From JBCAWW01 sp039024315 (GTDB lineage: Bacteria; Bacteroidota; Bacteroidia; J057): 25,142 bases of DNA. The notes below the pieces were generated by a model, which saw only the letters and a program-made list of their open reading frames with translations, did no database searches and was not told the origin of the DNA. Where the stretch lies: the NCBI GenBank assembly GCA_039024315.1, contig JBCCQN010000120.1, positions 1-25,142 of the forward strand. Direction: 5' to 3'. Below are positions 16,136-24,856 of this stretch, in pieces (the stretch's first letter is position 1; each line of letters begins with the position of its first letter). The translations under genes and the position numbers were made by a program.

Positions 16136-18199
16136 TTAAGGAAAAAACAAGTGAATCCGAGTTCCTTTCTCCGCTTCCTCGACGTGGAATTTCCCTCCTA
16201 GTAGTTCAATTCTTGCTTGGATATTTTTCCAGCCAATTCCTTGGCTGCCTTCAAGATCCGCTAGCTTTAGCCCCTTGCCGTCGTCTGTAAACATAACTTT
16301 CAAGCCGGTCGTTTCATCATTTATTGATAATCTCATCTGTTTGGCTCCTGAATGTTTGAGACTATTATTGATGATTTCCTGAGATATTCTGTAGAGGGCA
16401 TTTTCCTTTTGTTCGGCTAATCGGCCGATGAATTCGCTGCTCTCAATTTCCAACTTCGGTCCCTCGGGAGAGGTGTTAATTCCTTTAGCCATATTTCTCA
16501 GTGCGACTATCCAACCATTATCCTTAAGGGCCAGCGGCATTAGGTTATGAGAAATCTGCCTAACTTCTGTCGCAGCCTCATCCAATAGCGATAAGGAAGT
16601 ATCAAGAATTTCTTCATCTTTTTTATCGCCCCCTGATTCGACGGCTTCATCAAGGGTAGAAATATTCATTTTGGCAGTCGATAGTAGCTGCCCAATCCCA
16701 TCGTGTAGTTCCCTCGCAATACGGGTTCTCTCCTTTTCCTCTGCCTCAATCACTGCAGAATAACGTTTTGTTTGTTGCTCGGCGATCAACTTCTGCATGC
16801 TGATTTGTTGCCGAAAACGGTTTCTTAGGAATATTCCCACACCAATCAGGATGAGGATCAGCGTACTGGCGCCAAACCCTATTTGAAGCTTTCGATTCCT
16901 TTCTCTTTCTTCTAAAGTCAGGATCTTTTGTTGGGCTAGTTCCTTTTCTTTCTTTTCTGTTTCATACTGAGTCTGAAGGCTTAAAACCTCCTCTACCGTC
17001 TGTAGGTTCATCAAAGAATCCTTGGCTATATCATAGGGGAGTTGATAGGAATAGGCCTTTTGGAAGTCTCCAATCCCGCCATATCCCTGAATAAGTTGTT
17101 GATAAGCGACCTTGGTAACCTCTAGCTCATTAAACTTTTTGGCAAATCTTAAGGCTTGTTCAGCGGCTTTAATCGCTTTTGGATGTTGCTGAGTCTTGTT
17201 GTAAGCAGAAGCAATATTGGCCAAGGTTTTGGCGAGTTCTAGACTATCAGGTATAGACTCATTATAGCTTAGATTTTCTTTATAGTACTGAATAGCTAGT
17301 CCGAACTCCCGCTTACTCTCGTGGGCAATTCCAAGATTGGAAATGGCTTTATAGTAACTAAGCGTATTTTGGGTTTTTTGAGAAAGTTCCTTGGCGCTAT
17401 TCCAGAGGATAATGGAAGAATCTACCTTGGCATTTTTCCAGTACAAGGAACCTTGATTAAGATAGGTATTGATTAGACCAAGAGTATCTTGACTTTGAAT
17501 GGCAATTCCACGTGCTTTTATGAGATAGGCCTTGGCATCTTGAAACCGACCAAAGTTTTCTAAAATCACCGCCAAATTATTGGCAAGGTCTCCTTGACGA
17601 CTGATATCTCCTAAAGAATCCGCAATGCTCATGGCCGGAACGTAGTAGGACTGAGCTTCTTTGAACCGCTTTTGAAAATAGTGAACATTGCCAATGTTGG
17701 TGAGCAGGGCAAGTTCTGATGAGGCATCCCCGATTTGGCGGGTGATACTCAGCCCTTTTTTGAGACTTTTCATAGCTCGATCCCAATCTCCAAACACTAG
17801 GGGGATAAACCCCATCAAACGATAGGCACGAACTAGTAAAGGGGCTTCTTTTTTACTCTCGCTAGAGAAGAAAGCTTCAACCCGTGCTAGTTCTATTTTA
17901 CCTAATGAATCAGCCTCCTGAAACCTACTTTGGAAAGTGAGGGCCTCAATTTGCATCCATTGGGCAAATGATTGTTGCACTAAATCGTTTTTCCTCGTGG
18001 CGATTTGCTGGGCTTGGGCAGCTAACTCATAAGCTGATTCTGGATTAGTACGTAGCAATTCATAGGAAAGCGCTAGGATGGACTCGACTTCTCCTCTGTC
18101 TATGAATGTTTGAAGACTATCCAGCGGATTGGCAAAAAGTAGGGGAGAAGAAAATAAAAGACAGGAAAAGGCAAGGTATATAAGGGGTTTCCTAGGCAT
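16136..18199 (-). CDS. TPR-containing membrane sensor histidine kinase (HisKA_3 type)
   Basis: A 687-residue kinase. It has a signal peptide (1-23, ends LLFA), then about nine helical repeats of TPR type (about 35-400; ALLTNIGNVHYFQKRFKEAQSYY and AISNLGIAHESKREFGLAIQYYKENL are clear units), then a coiled-coil-like segment (about 405-437), one transmembrane helix (440-459), and a cytoplasmic coiled coil. The HisKA_3 helix has RTRIARELHDGIGQLLS with phospho-acceptor His499. The HATPase domain has the N box QEIINNSLKHS (607-617), G1 TDDGKG (638-643) and G2 QGIGWKNI (653-660). The TPR part would be periplasmic and is the likely sensor; its ligand is unknown. The architecture is common in Bacteroidota and pairs with NarL-type regulators like the next gene. 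Confidence 0.93.
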   Translation of the reverse strand: MPRKPLIYLAFSCLLFSSPLLFANPLDSLQTFIDRGEVESILALSYELLRTNPESAYELAAQAQQIATRKNDLVQQSFAQWMQIEALTFQSRFQEADSLGKIELARVEAFFSSESKKEAPLLVRAYRLMGFIPLVFGDWDRAMKSLKKGLSITRQIGDASSELALLTNIGNVHYFQKRFKEAQSYYVPAMSIADSLGDISRQGDLANNLAVILENFGRFQDAKAYLIKARGIAIQSQDTLGLINTYLNQGSLYWKNAKVDSSIILWNSAKELSQKTQNTLSYYKAISNLGIAHESKREFGLAIQYYKENLSYNESIPDSLELAKTLANIASAYNKTQQHPKAIKAAEQALRFAKKFNELEVTKVAYQQLIQGYGGIGDFQKAYSYQLPYDIAKDSLMNLQTVEEVLSLQTQYETEKKEKELAQQKILTLEERERNRKLQIGFGASTLILILIGVGIFLRNRFRQQISMQKLIAEQQTKRYSAVIEAEEKERTRIARELHDGIGQLLSTAKMNISTLDEAVESGGDKKDEEILDTSLSLLDEAATEVRQISHNLMPLALKDNGWIVALRNMAKGINTSPEGPKLEIESSEFIGRLAEQKENALYRISQEIINNSLKHSGAKQMRLSINDETTGLKVMFTDDGKGLKLADLEGSQGIGWKNIQARIELLGGKFHVEEAEKGTRIHLFFP

Positions 18200-18225
18200 A
18201 CAACATCCTAAAAGCAGTTATTCCT

Positions 18226-18233
18226 CAAAAATA
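18226..18233 (-). promoter_or_regulatory. Candidate -7 element of the sensor-kinase operon
   Basis: On the minus strand TATTTTTG matches TAnnTTTG exactly and lies 26 bases upstream of the kinase ATG, giving a leader of about 20 bases. TTTTC about 20 bases further upstream could be a weak -33 element. Confidence 0.5.
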
Positions 18234-18418
18234 GATAATCAACTTATGGAATGAAAATGTCCCTCATGCCAGTTGCTAATGGGCTCATCCTAAAATGCTT
18301 ACCTTTTTGTTGGGTAAACAGGAGAATCTTGGACAAAAACTATCAGGAAGCGTGTGCTCTACATGTATGGAGCCTACTACTAAAACGGAATAAAAAGCCA
18401 AGAGAGCAAATGCTTTTT

Positions 18419-18426
18419 TATATTTG
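18419..18426 (+). promoter_or_regulatory. Candidate -7 element of the TetR gene
   Basis: TATATTTG matches TAnnTTTG exactly and ends 18 bases before the TetR ATG. The inverted repeat CAAAT (18407-18411) and ATTTG (18422-18426), with a 10-base spacer, overlaps it and could be an autoregulatory operator. The -33 element is not evident. Confidence 0.5.
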
Positions 18427-18444
18427 TAAAAATCATCCCTCGAA

Positions 18445-19056
18445 ATGAAGAGAAGTACCAGAAACGCAGCCAAGGCTAAAAAAGAAATCATCGAGAAATC
18501 AGCGGCAGTATTTAATGTTCATGGTTATGCGGGTACCAAAATGCAAATGCTTGTGGATGCTACCGGATATCAAATGGGCGGCATCTATCGTCATTTTGAG
18601 ACAAAGATGGATTTGGCAAAGGCTTCCTTTCGACACAACTATGAGGTACTTATAAAACGTAATTTTGAGTTGGCGGAAGAGTTAGATCCTAAAGAAAAGC
18701 TTTTTACCATTTTTAAGAATTACCAAAAATCGGCTCTAGATCCACAAATTCCAGGAGGATGCCCCTTGCTCAATACCGCCATTGAAATGGATGATACAGA
18801 TGAAGAATTTAGAGCGCTAGCTCATTTATTTATTAAGGAGGTCCTTTCTACGATAGAGCAAATCCTCGAAGAAGGGAAATCAGCAGGATTTTTTGATCCA
18901 ATGGTAAACGCAAAGCAGGAAGCACAATATTTATTTGCCTCTATTGAAGGTGCGATAATGCTAAGTCGAGTTACAAAGGATATAAAACCTTTTTTAGCCA
19001 TCTTTAATAGGGCCATCACGCATGTGGAGGAAAAAATTATAAAAAATACCCGCTAG
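18445..19056 (+). CDS. TetR/AcrR-family transcriptional regulator
   Basis: A 203-residue protein. The N-terminal HTH (about 13-59: KEIIEKSAAVFNVHGYAGTKMQMLVDATGYQMGGIYRHFETKMDLAKA) is typical of TetR. The C-terminal ligand domain carries GGCPLLNTAIEMDDTD (104-119), a signature of a subgroup of TetR regulators often linked to efflux or oxidative-stress genes. It is divergent from the two-component operon and convergent with the phosphatase cluster; no adjacent transporter reveals the target. The ATG lies 18 bases downstream of an exact TAnnTTTG. The ligand is unknown. Confidence 0.9.
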   Translation: MKRSTRNAAKAKKEIIEKSAAVFNVHGYAGTKMQMLVDATGYQMGGIYRHFETKMDLAKASFRHNYEVLIKRNFELAEELDPKEKLFTIFKNYQKSALDPQIPGGCPLLNTAIEMDDTDEEFRALAHLFIKEVLSTIEQILEEGKSAGFFDPMVNAKQEAQYLFASIEGAIMLSRVTKDIKPFLAIFNRAITHVEEKIIKNTR

Positions 19057-19134
19057 GATAATGGGGTTTCCCTACCTTCCTAAATTAGATGCTACTCTAC
19101 TTCACAGTACGATTGAAATAAGCGTTCCGCGCTT

Positions 19135-19148
19135 CCGAAGGCTTTCGG
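19135..19148. repeat. Third copy of the palindromic core
   Basis: CCGAAGGCTTTCGG differs by one central base from the core CCGAAAGCTTTCGG found in the two 115-bp repeats. It lies between the TetR stop and repeat copy 2. The flanking sequence does not match the longer element. Confidence 0.5.
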
Positions 19149-19198
19149 GAGGTAATCCCACTAAGGGCCTTCTAATAAATACCGCACCAAAACCTTAA

Positions 19199-19313
19199 GT
19201 ACCTAGATAATCGTATTCAGTATTTAGCCCTTGGAAAACGAGGCAATATGATTCAGCGAAACCTTTTTTCTCTGTACTAAATACTCCCGAAAGCTTTCGG
19301 GATACTTTCTACT
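19199..19313 (+). repeat. Dispersed 115-bp intergenic repeat, copy 2
   Basis: Same length and orientation as 2697-2811, without gaps. It holds CCCGAAAGCTTTCGGG at 19286-19301. Here AGTATTTAG (19219-19227) and CTAAATACT (19277-19285) are perfectly complementary, so most of the element can fold as a long hairpin beside the palindrome; copy 1 has two mismatches in that pairing. It ends 10 bases before the phosphatase stop codon, between convergent genes. Confidence 0.8.
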
Positions 19314-19323
19314 TTTCATCTGG

Positions 19324-21990
19324 CTATCTAAATTTTATCGTGATGGTTTTTTCCCTATCTGTGCGGACTCGTTTGAGGGTTTTCATTTCCACCCCAGGTT
19401 CGCCAATTTTGATTTGGTAGCTGCCTTCGGCGAACACAGCCACTTGTTCTTGGAAGCTTTGCATCCTTCGGCCTATGACAAACTCACCCTCGCTATCATA
19501 AATCAAGATTACAGGCAGTTGGTTCAAGCCTTCTACTTTGATGGGGGGTAATGAAAATGGGGCCTTCCTACCATAATTGTCTAGATAAGGCAGGGTGCGA
19601 GGCCAGCCTGGATACTGCTCTCTTGAAAAGGCAGGATCTACATATCGTGGCCAGCATTCAACCGTGATTTTCTGCCCTTGCTTGTCAAAACGTACAATTC
19701 CGTAACCCGGCGCACGATCATGCAAAGCTTTAGGAGATTCATTAGAAATATAAGGATTAGAGGCAGCCCAGAGAGTTATGCGATTGCCAAAACCATCATA
19801 GTATCTGCCCGTGTAATTTGGCATGCCAGCCTGATGATTTTCGCCTCGTTCAGGTGGAAACCAACGCCTTGGCCACAGATTAGCAACCGAAGGCACACAA
19901 AAGGAATATCCCGCATCTTCCCACTCATCTACTCCGTGATGCACCAAGGTTCCCAAGTGTTGATCTCCTGCATACATGAAGGTATGTCCCTTCCGCAAAG
20001 CCTTGAGGGCATTATCCCTACCTGCTTGCGGCCAACCGTTGGAATCCATGTCCTTGGCGACGCTATAATCCTTAGGAATGATGCCTCTTTCCAAAGGCTT
20101 TAGTCTGGGCGTTCCGGCATCGGTCAAAAAAGTATCGGGATAGGTGGATACATTGGCAAAGATGGTTTGAGACAAAGAGGCCTTCATCCAAGCGCCTTGC
20201 CAATCTTGGGTCCAATCTTCAAGGAAGTCGAGTTGTGCTTGTCCGAGTAGTACCGCTTGCGGAACGTTCAACTTTTCTGCTGGGTACGCTTTGATTTGGG
20301 AAAAACCATTGATGACATTAGCATCTGGAATCACCATGGTAGGACTGGATTTGAACTTGCGATCCTCAAGGACAGCGAAACTCACTCCTCCATAGGTCAA
20401 GCCCGTGTAATAGGTCTTGATACTGTTTTTGATGGGTATCTGATGATAAGGATCCGGCAAATGGGCTGTCTGGGTGCGATCCACCATATTGACAAAGTCC
20501 GTTCCCATTCGATAGCCCCCTTGGTCTTGAATCCAATGCCCTTTGAAACGATCGAGATAGTGATCTGGGGTTACCGCATTTGGATCAGGAATACTACCGC
20601 CATTGCCCCAGACATTGCCGTGGTAAACATCATGATCGTCGGGAATGCAAACGGACGGAATATCGCGCATTAGGTCCTGAAAAGACCATAGGAATAGATA
20701 CCATTTGTAAAGATAATCCAGCTCTGAATATTCTCCCCCTCGGCGGTCTGCCCAAGTCGGTCGTCCTTCATACAATTGATCGCCGGAAAAAAAAAGCATA
20801 TCAGGTTTATGGTGAGCGACTGATTTTGTTAAATCTTCATGAGGGAACCAAATACGCGTTTGATTAAACGGAAAATTGTTTTTGCCAAAACTGCCATGCG
20901 TTTGGTTATTGCCGGTAAAGCCCGCCACTACCAAAGGTTTATTGATACCCGGCTCTTGCCGAATGGTCCCAGTAAAATATTGGTCTTCTGCATACTCGGT
21001 CGGACGATAAACGATCCGATAAGGCACATCCTGCTCATAGGCCCAATTGCTCACTTCTAGTACAGCATTAAAACCAGGGCGCATAATCTCTGCCTCGGCT
21101 AGCCTTTGCCATTGTCCGTCTATTTGAGCTTCTAGGCGCACGCTTTGCGGATCATCCGGCCCAATGGGTACCATTTGTGCGTTGATCTTAAGCTGTTTGC
21201 GGTGCAAAGTATGCTGAGCGGCCACTACAGGGCCTAGACTTCTACCGTTCTGCGCTAGCAGTAAATCTCCCTCAGCCTTCCAATCGGCAAACTCAAAAGA
21301 AAGACCATTTTGATTGGCCCCACCATTGGCTAAGATGGCAATACTACCTGTAGGAGCAGGACGATTGACGCCCATTTCGTATTCAGTTAGGACCTTACCG
21401 CTTGAGTCCTTAAGCTGCATTTTGACATCGACAGGCTTATGCTTCCAATCCTTATGGCTGATCCAATCAACTTGCAAGCTGAGCCCTTCACGGATCAAGC
21501 GCTCAAAATTGTCCAAAGGCAAATGAAAGCTCACATAATTGTAAGGCTGGTCTTCGGGGAAAATCGTAAACTTACCTTTGCCGTTCACCCCTACGAACAT
21601 GCCCGCATCCTTGCCCATCACTTGATGCGATAAGATACCGCGGCGATAGTCATCCCCTTTTTGGCCCGCACCAATCAAGAAGCCCACATGATCCTCTTCC
21701 TCCAATTTATCGCCAAGATGGCGGATTTCGACCTGTATGGACAAATTACCTTGTTCAGCATCTAGGCTATGAGATAAAAGATGTAAGGTACGCCTTGGGT
21801 ATTGTCCGCCTATACACTGTAGCTTCCCATCTTTGAGTTGCCAATCTTGGAGGCGATTCGCCCAATAATCAGCCCCTACCCAATAGCGGGTGGTCTTGGG
21901 CCAATTACTATGAAAAGCGTTCGGCGAAGGCGTCTGCATCCCCCCCAGCAAAAACAAACTGGAAAGTAAGGTTAGTAAAAATGTCTGCAT
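19324..21990 (-). CDS. PhoD-like metallophosphatase, secreted
   Basis: An 888-residue exported protein (hydrophobic signal 1-18, MQTFLLTLLSSLFLLGG). Residues about 28-245 form a beta-rich domain that looks like a concanavalin/LamG-type glycan-binding module. Residues about 255-350 look like an Ig/Fn3-type linker domain, as precedes the catalytic part in PhoD enzymes. The PhoD-like metallophosphatase domain (about 352-800) has FSGDQLYEG (401-409), PDDHDVYHGNVWG (450-462) and YAGDQHLG (673-680), supplying Asp, His and Asn ligands for the metals. PhoD enzymes are calcium/iron phosphodi- and monoesterases. At almost twice the size of a typical bacterial PhoD, with an extra N-terminal module, it probably acts on a polymeric or phosphorylated glycan substrate (inference). 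It starts 7 bases after the GHMP-kinase stop and is the last gene of the cluster. Confidence 0.88.
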   Translation of the reverse strand: MQTFLLTLLSSLFLLGGMQTPSPNAFHSNWPKTTRYWVGADYWANRLQDWQLKDGKLQCIGGQYPRRTLHLLSHSLDAEQGNLSIQVEIRHLGDKLEEEDHVGFLIGAGQKGDDYRRGILSHQVMGKDAGMFVGVNGKGKFTIFPEDQPYNYVSFHLPLDNFERLIREGLSLQVDWISHKDWKHKPVDVKMQLKDSSGKVLTEYEMGVNRPAPTGSIAILANGGANQNGLSFEFADWKAEGDLLLAQNGRSLGPVVAAQHTLHRKQLKINAQMVPIGPDDPQSVRLEAQIDGQWQRLAEAEIMRPGFNAVLEVSNWAYEQDVPYRIVYRPTEYAEDQYFTGTIRQEPGINKPLVVAGFTGNNQTHGSFGKNNFPFNQTRIWFPHEDLTKSVAHHKPDMLFFSGDQLYEGRPTWADRRGGEYSELDYLYKWYLFLWSFQDLMRDIPSVCIPDDHDVYHGNVWGNGGSIPDPNAVTPDHYLDRFKGHWIQDQGGYRMGTDFVNMVDRTQTAHLPDPYHQIPIKNSIKTYYTGLTYGGVSFAVLEDRKFKSSPTMVIPDANVINGFSQIKAYPAEKLNVPQAVLLGQAQLDFLEDWTQDWQGAWMKASLSQTIFANVSTYPDTFLTDAGTPRLKPLERGIIPKDYSVAKDMDSNGWPQAGRDNALKALRKGHTFMYAGDQHLGTLVHHGVDEWEDAGYSFCVPSVANLWPRRWFPPERGENHQAGMPNYTGRYYDGFGNRITLWAASNPYISNESPKALHDRAPGYGIVRFDKQGQKITVECWPRYVDPAFSREQYPGWPRTLPYLDNYGRKAPFSLPPIKVEGLNQLPVILIYDSEGEFVIGRRMQSFQEQVAVFAEGSYQIKIGEPGVEMKTLKRVRTDREKTITIKFR

Positions 21991-21997
21991 GTGTCGA

Positions 21998-22996
21998 TTA
22001 TTCGGAAATTTGAGGCCTTAGAATGGCGATATTTTCTGATTTAAGCAATGCTTTGAGGTCTTGGTACATCACCTCATTGCTATAAGTACCGATAATAGCC
22101 CCCCCTGAGCCCGTAAACTTAGCGCTTGCTCCTACCGATCTGGCTAATTGCACCATCTTGAGATTGGCCTGACTGATTTGCGTGATAGAGCAACGAAGGT
22201 CAAAATTCTGATCCAAGAGCGGGCCTATCTCTCGGCTACGCCCGTTTTGCATGAGTTCTCTACAGCGGGTTGTGAGTTCGGCGAAGCCTTTCATCGCCTT
22301 ATGGACATCCGGCTCCCCGCGCTTAAATCTTGCCTTGAGGTTGTTGTGGAGGACCTCAGAACCCTCACTTAAATCGGTACGATAAGCGATGTAGAGGGGC
22401 GGCAATAATTTGACGTCGAAAGTCTCATAGCCTCCATAGCCTTGATTTTTCATCAACTGTTGGTCGAAGTCCATGTAGACCGGAAGCTCATAGGCTTGGG
22501 CTACCCGGTCTTGCAAACCCGCTCCTAAGCCAAGTTCTTTAGTTTCTACGGATAGCACCAGATTGGCCTGGATTTCGGGGGGGATTTCTATCTCATAGAA
22601 CGCCATCAAAGCTTTGAAACAGGCGGTGATGATAGCACTAGAGCCCGCTAAACCTAATCGATTGGGAATCGTCGATTGGTAGCGTATCGTGAAATTACGA
22701 TTTGGTAAATCTATCTTTTGATCTCGGCAATACTCATAAAAGCGCTTGATCGCCGCTTTGAGCAAACGGATCCCTCCGTAATAGCCATACAGTTTTACAT
22801 CTTCATACAGACCACGGACAGAACGGAAAACCGAGCGGTCTCGCTCTTGGGGAATAATCTCCAATTCTGGCGACTCATACATGATGACTTCCGCCTGAAA
22901 ATTGCGGAATAAGAATGCGATAGTCTTGCCAAAATAACCGTCAGACGGGTTTCCAATTAGCGCTGCTCGGGGGTAGGAGTAGGTATGTATGATCAT
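21998..22996 (-). CDS. GHMP-family sugar kinase, glucuronokinase-like
   Basis: A 332-residue cytoplasmic kinase. Motif 1 is YPRAALIGNPSDGYFGKTIAF (8-28), the form characteristic of the plant glucuronokinase-like subgroup rather than of galacto-, homoserine or mevalonate kinases. Motif 2, the phosphate loop, is IPNRLGLAGSSAI (110-122). Asp163 (GLQDRVAQ) is in the place of the usual catalytic base. Motif 3 is AKFTGSGGA (292-300). The subgroup is expected to phosphorylate C1 of a sugar or uronic acid with ATP; the exact substrate is inference. No nucleotidyltransferase is seen in the window to use a sugar-1-phosphate. It starts 3 bases after the metallophosphoesterase stop and ends 7 bases before the PhoD-like gene, so translational coupling is likely. 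Confidence 0.85.
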   Translation of the reverse strand: MIIHTYSYPRAALIGNPSDGYFGKTIAFLFRNFQAEVIMYESPELEIIPQERDRSVFRSVRGLYEDVKLYGYYGGIRLLKAAIKRFYEYCRDQKIDLPNRNFTIRYQSTIPNRLGLAGSSAIITACFKALMAFYEIEIPPEIQANLVLSVETKELGLGAGLQDRVAQAYELPVYMDFDQQLMKNQGYGGYETFDVKLLPPLYIAYRTDLSEGSEVLHNNLKARFKRGEPDVHKAMKGFAELTTRCRELMQNGRSREIGPLLDQNFDLRCSITQISQANLKMVQLARSVGASAKFTGSGGAIIGTYSNEVMYQDLKALLKSENIAILRPQISE

Positions 22997-22999
22997 TAG

Positions 23000-24856
23000 C
23001 TATTCACGTTGGAAGGTGCCAGAGCCCAGTAGACGGTCGGCACTACGCCAATCTGGCGTCCAGTACATACGTGAAATATACTGCCCTTCCTGATCATAAT
23101 CACTGATCATAAGGTTGATTCTTAATTCTTTCCAATCGTTCCCATACTGCTCGTCTAGCCAATCGGCCGGAATAGCGGCTTCTACCCGATAACCATTTTG
23201 TGTTTTGAGACAATAGGTTTTGGTGCCTTCTGGTAGGGATAGCGGACGAAATAAAAGGCCTGTTTCCTCATCATTCTCGCTAGGGCTAATACCTAAGCTC
23301 AAGGTGCTTTTGGGTTCTCGCCCGACATTGAAGGCACTCACTGCTTTATCACGGGGGTCAAGCGTAAAAAAGATCGCATCTTGCCGATAAGGGCTCTCTT
23401 CTGCGTCGAGATACAAATCATCGTCCTGTACTTCGGCCACTAGGTAAACGTTTGATTTATCATAATATAGCCCAAAGCTAGCACTGAGGTCTTTGTCGCC
23501 TCGATGGGAAAAAGGGTCGCCCTCAATCACACTTGATTCGTTGAGCCTAAAAGGCAAATCAATCCCTTCTTCTCTTTCTCCATCAATTTTGATCTTTTTG
23601 GGCGCTTTGGTGATAGAGTAAAGATATTGAGGTTGAAGGTTGAGCGATTGTGAGACCATCAGCTGAGGTTGATTGTCAGGCAGATAGGTGTAGTCGGCTT
23701 TGATTTTGATGGGTTTAGCGTTCGGCAAAGCCAGACCCTCTTCCTGCGTCTTGATCGGTAGCTGGATGATCTCAAGGCTATTAGGAGGAATCGTATCCTC
23801 CCAAACATCTTGTGCTGCCCAAAGAGTGCTATTGGATTGGAAGTTGACCTGCGCTAGCATCGGTACATCGCTTGGATTTTGGACTTTGATTTCGATTACC
23901 GCTTCGCGGAACGCTTGTTCTTGGCTAAAGTAGGGCTGGAACTGTAGATTGTTGGGCTGCATCAAGGGCTGCGCAAAATCGTAATAGCCTTTGGTATTGA
24001 CATCTTCATCCCAAATGCCATCTAGCATAAGATTGGCGATAATCGGGCCCTCATCCGTCATAGTCACCCAGACTACATGATCAAACTCCCCAAATCTTGG
24101 CCCGCGTAGCGAACTGCCTCCACCTGTAGTAGCCAGCACGAAGTATTTTCCATTGTTGCGCTCATATTTGACGTAGCGGTGGCGGTGTCCCACAAAAACA
24201 CTATGCTTGCGTGGCGCCAATAAAGCTTCAATTTCTTCCCACTGACCATTATCTGCTTCCTGATCCCAAAGGGGTTGGTGCATAAAAACCATCGTCCAAC
24301 GGACGTCAGGATTCTCGGCCAAGACTTTTTCGGTGTATTCAACTTGTTTGGGGCCGACATAGCCACGACGCGAGCCTCGCTTTTCTTCCTCCGTATTGAG
24401 GCAGAGAAAGAGTACATCCTGATAAACAAAGTGGTAGTAATCTTTGCCAAAGCGCTCCTTCCATTTGTGCTCCATCACATCGTTGATATAATCGTGATTG
24501 CCGGGAACATAAAAGAAAGGCATCTCCAATTCTGAGATATAGCCTTGAAATTCGTCCCACTCACGATCAATTTGCGCGCTATCGCTAGTGTAGCCCGTAA
24601 TCAAGTCGCCCACGCTCATGACAAATTCAGGTTGCAAGAGATTGATCTTACCAACAGCCTCATGAAATACGCCTGGTCTCATCCCGCCGGTCCGATCAGT
24701 TACAATGATAAATTGAAAGTTCTCCGCTTGATTATTGACTTCAAGATGATTCCAAGGATTGACCTCTGGATCGCTATCGATGATAATGCGAGCAGGAGTC
24801 TGGGCCAAAAGGGAGAAATAGGGTAGGAGGGCTAGTAAAAAAAGTAAGGGACGCAT
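23000..24856 (-). CDS. Secreted metallophosphoesterase with C-terminal CBM9-like domain
   Basis: A 618-residue protein with a signal peptide (1-19, MRPLLFLLALLPYFSLLAQ). The calcineurin-like phosphoesterase domain (about 48-275) has Asp54 (VTDRTGG), GD 83-84 (VGDLITG), GNHD 119-122, His193 (FMHQP) and GHRH 223-226. The first motif reads DRT instead of the common DxH, as in one secreted Bacteroidota subgroup. A linker with an Ig-like or Fn3-like part follows (about 300-410). Residues about 418-616 resemble the CBM9-like sugar-binding family (KIKIDGEREE, FGLYYDKSNVYLVAEVQDDD, FFTLDP, YRVEAAIPADWL, RMYWTPDWRS). The pairing suggests a phosphomonoesterase or diesterase directed to a glycan. The start codon lies in a perfect inverted repeat. 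It is 70 bases from the transporter stop and 3 bases from the kinase start, in one operon-like run. Confidence 0.87.
   Translation of the reverse strand: MRPLLFLLALLPYFSLLAQTPARIIIDSDPEVNPWNHLEVNNQAENFQFIIVTDRTGGMRPGVFHEAVGKINLLQPEFVMSVGDLITGYTSDSAQIDREWDEFQGYISELEMPFFYVPGNHDYINDVMEHKWKERFGKDYYHFVYQDVLFLCLNTEEEKRGSRRGYVGPKQVEYTEKVLAENPDVRWTMVFMHQPLWDQEADNGQWEEIEALLAPRKHSVFVGHRHRYVKYERNNGKYFVLATTGGGSSLRGPRFGEFDHVVWVTMTDEGPIIANLMLDGIWDEDVNTKGYYDFAQPLMQPNNLQFQPYFSQEQAFREAVIEIKVQNPSDVPMLAQVNFQSNSTLWAAQDVWEDTIPPNSLEIIQLPIKTQEEGLALPNAKPIKIKADYTYLPDNQPQLMVSQSLNLQPQYLYSITKAPKKIKIDGEREEGIDLPFRLNESSVIEGDPFSHRGDKDLSASFGLYYDKSNVYLVAEVQDDDLYLDAEESPYRQDAIFFTLDPRDKAVSAFNVGREPKSTLSLGISPSENDEETGLLFRPLSLPEGTKTYCLKTQNGYRVEAAIPADWLDEQYGNDWKELRINLMISDYDQEGQYISRMYWTPDWRSADRLLGSGTFQRE

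Noticed and set aside
18251..18448. 65-codon plus-strand frame upstream of the TetR gene
   Set aside because: It overlaps the TetR start and the exact -7 promoter element and has no recognisable protein features.
19678..21633. Several plus-strand frames of 70-141 codons opposite the PhoD-like gene
   Set aside because: They are antisense shadows of a long gene with clear catalytic motifs and show no protein features of their own.
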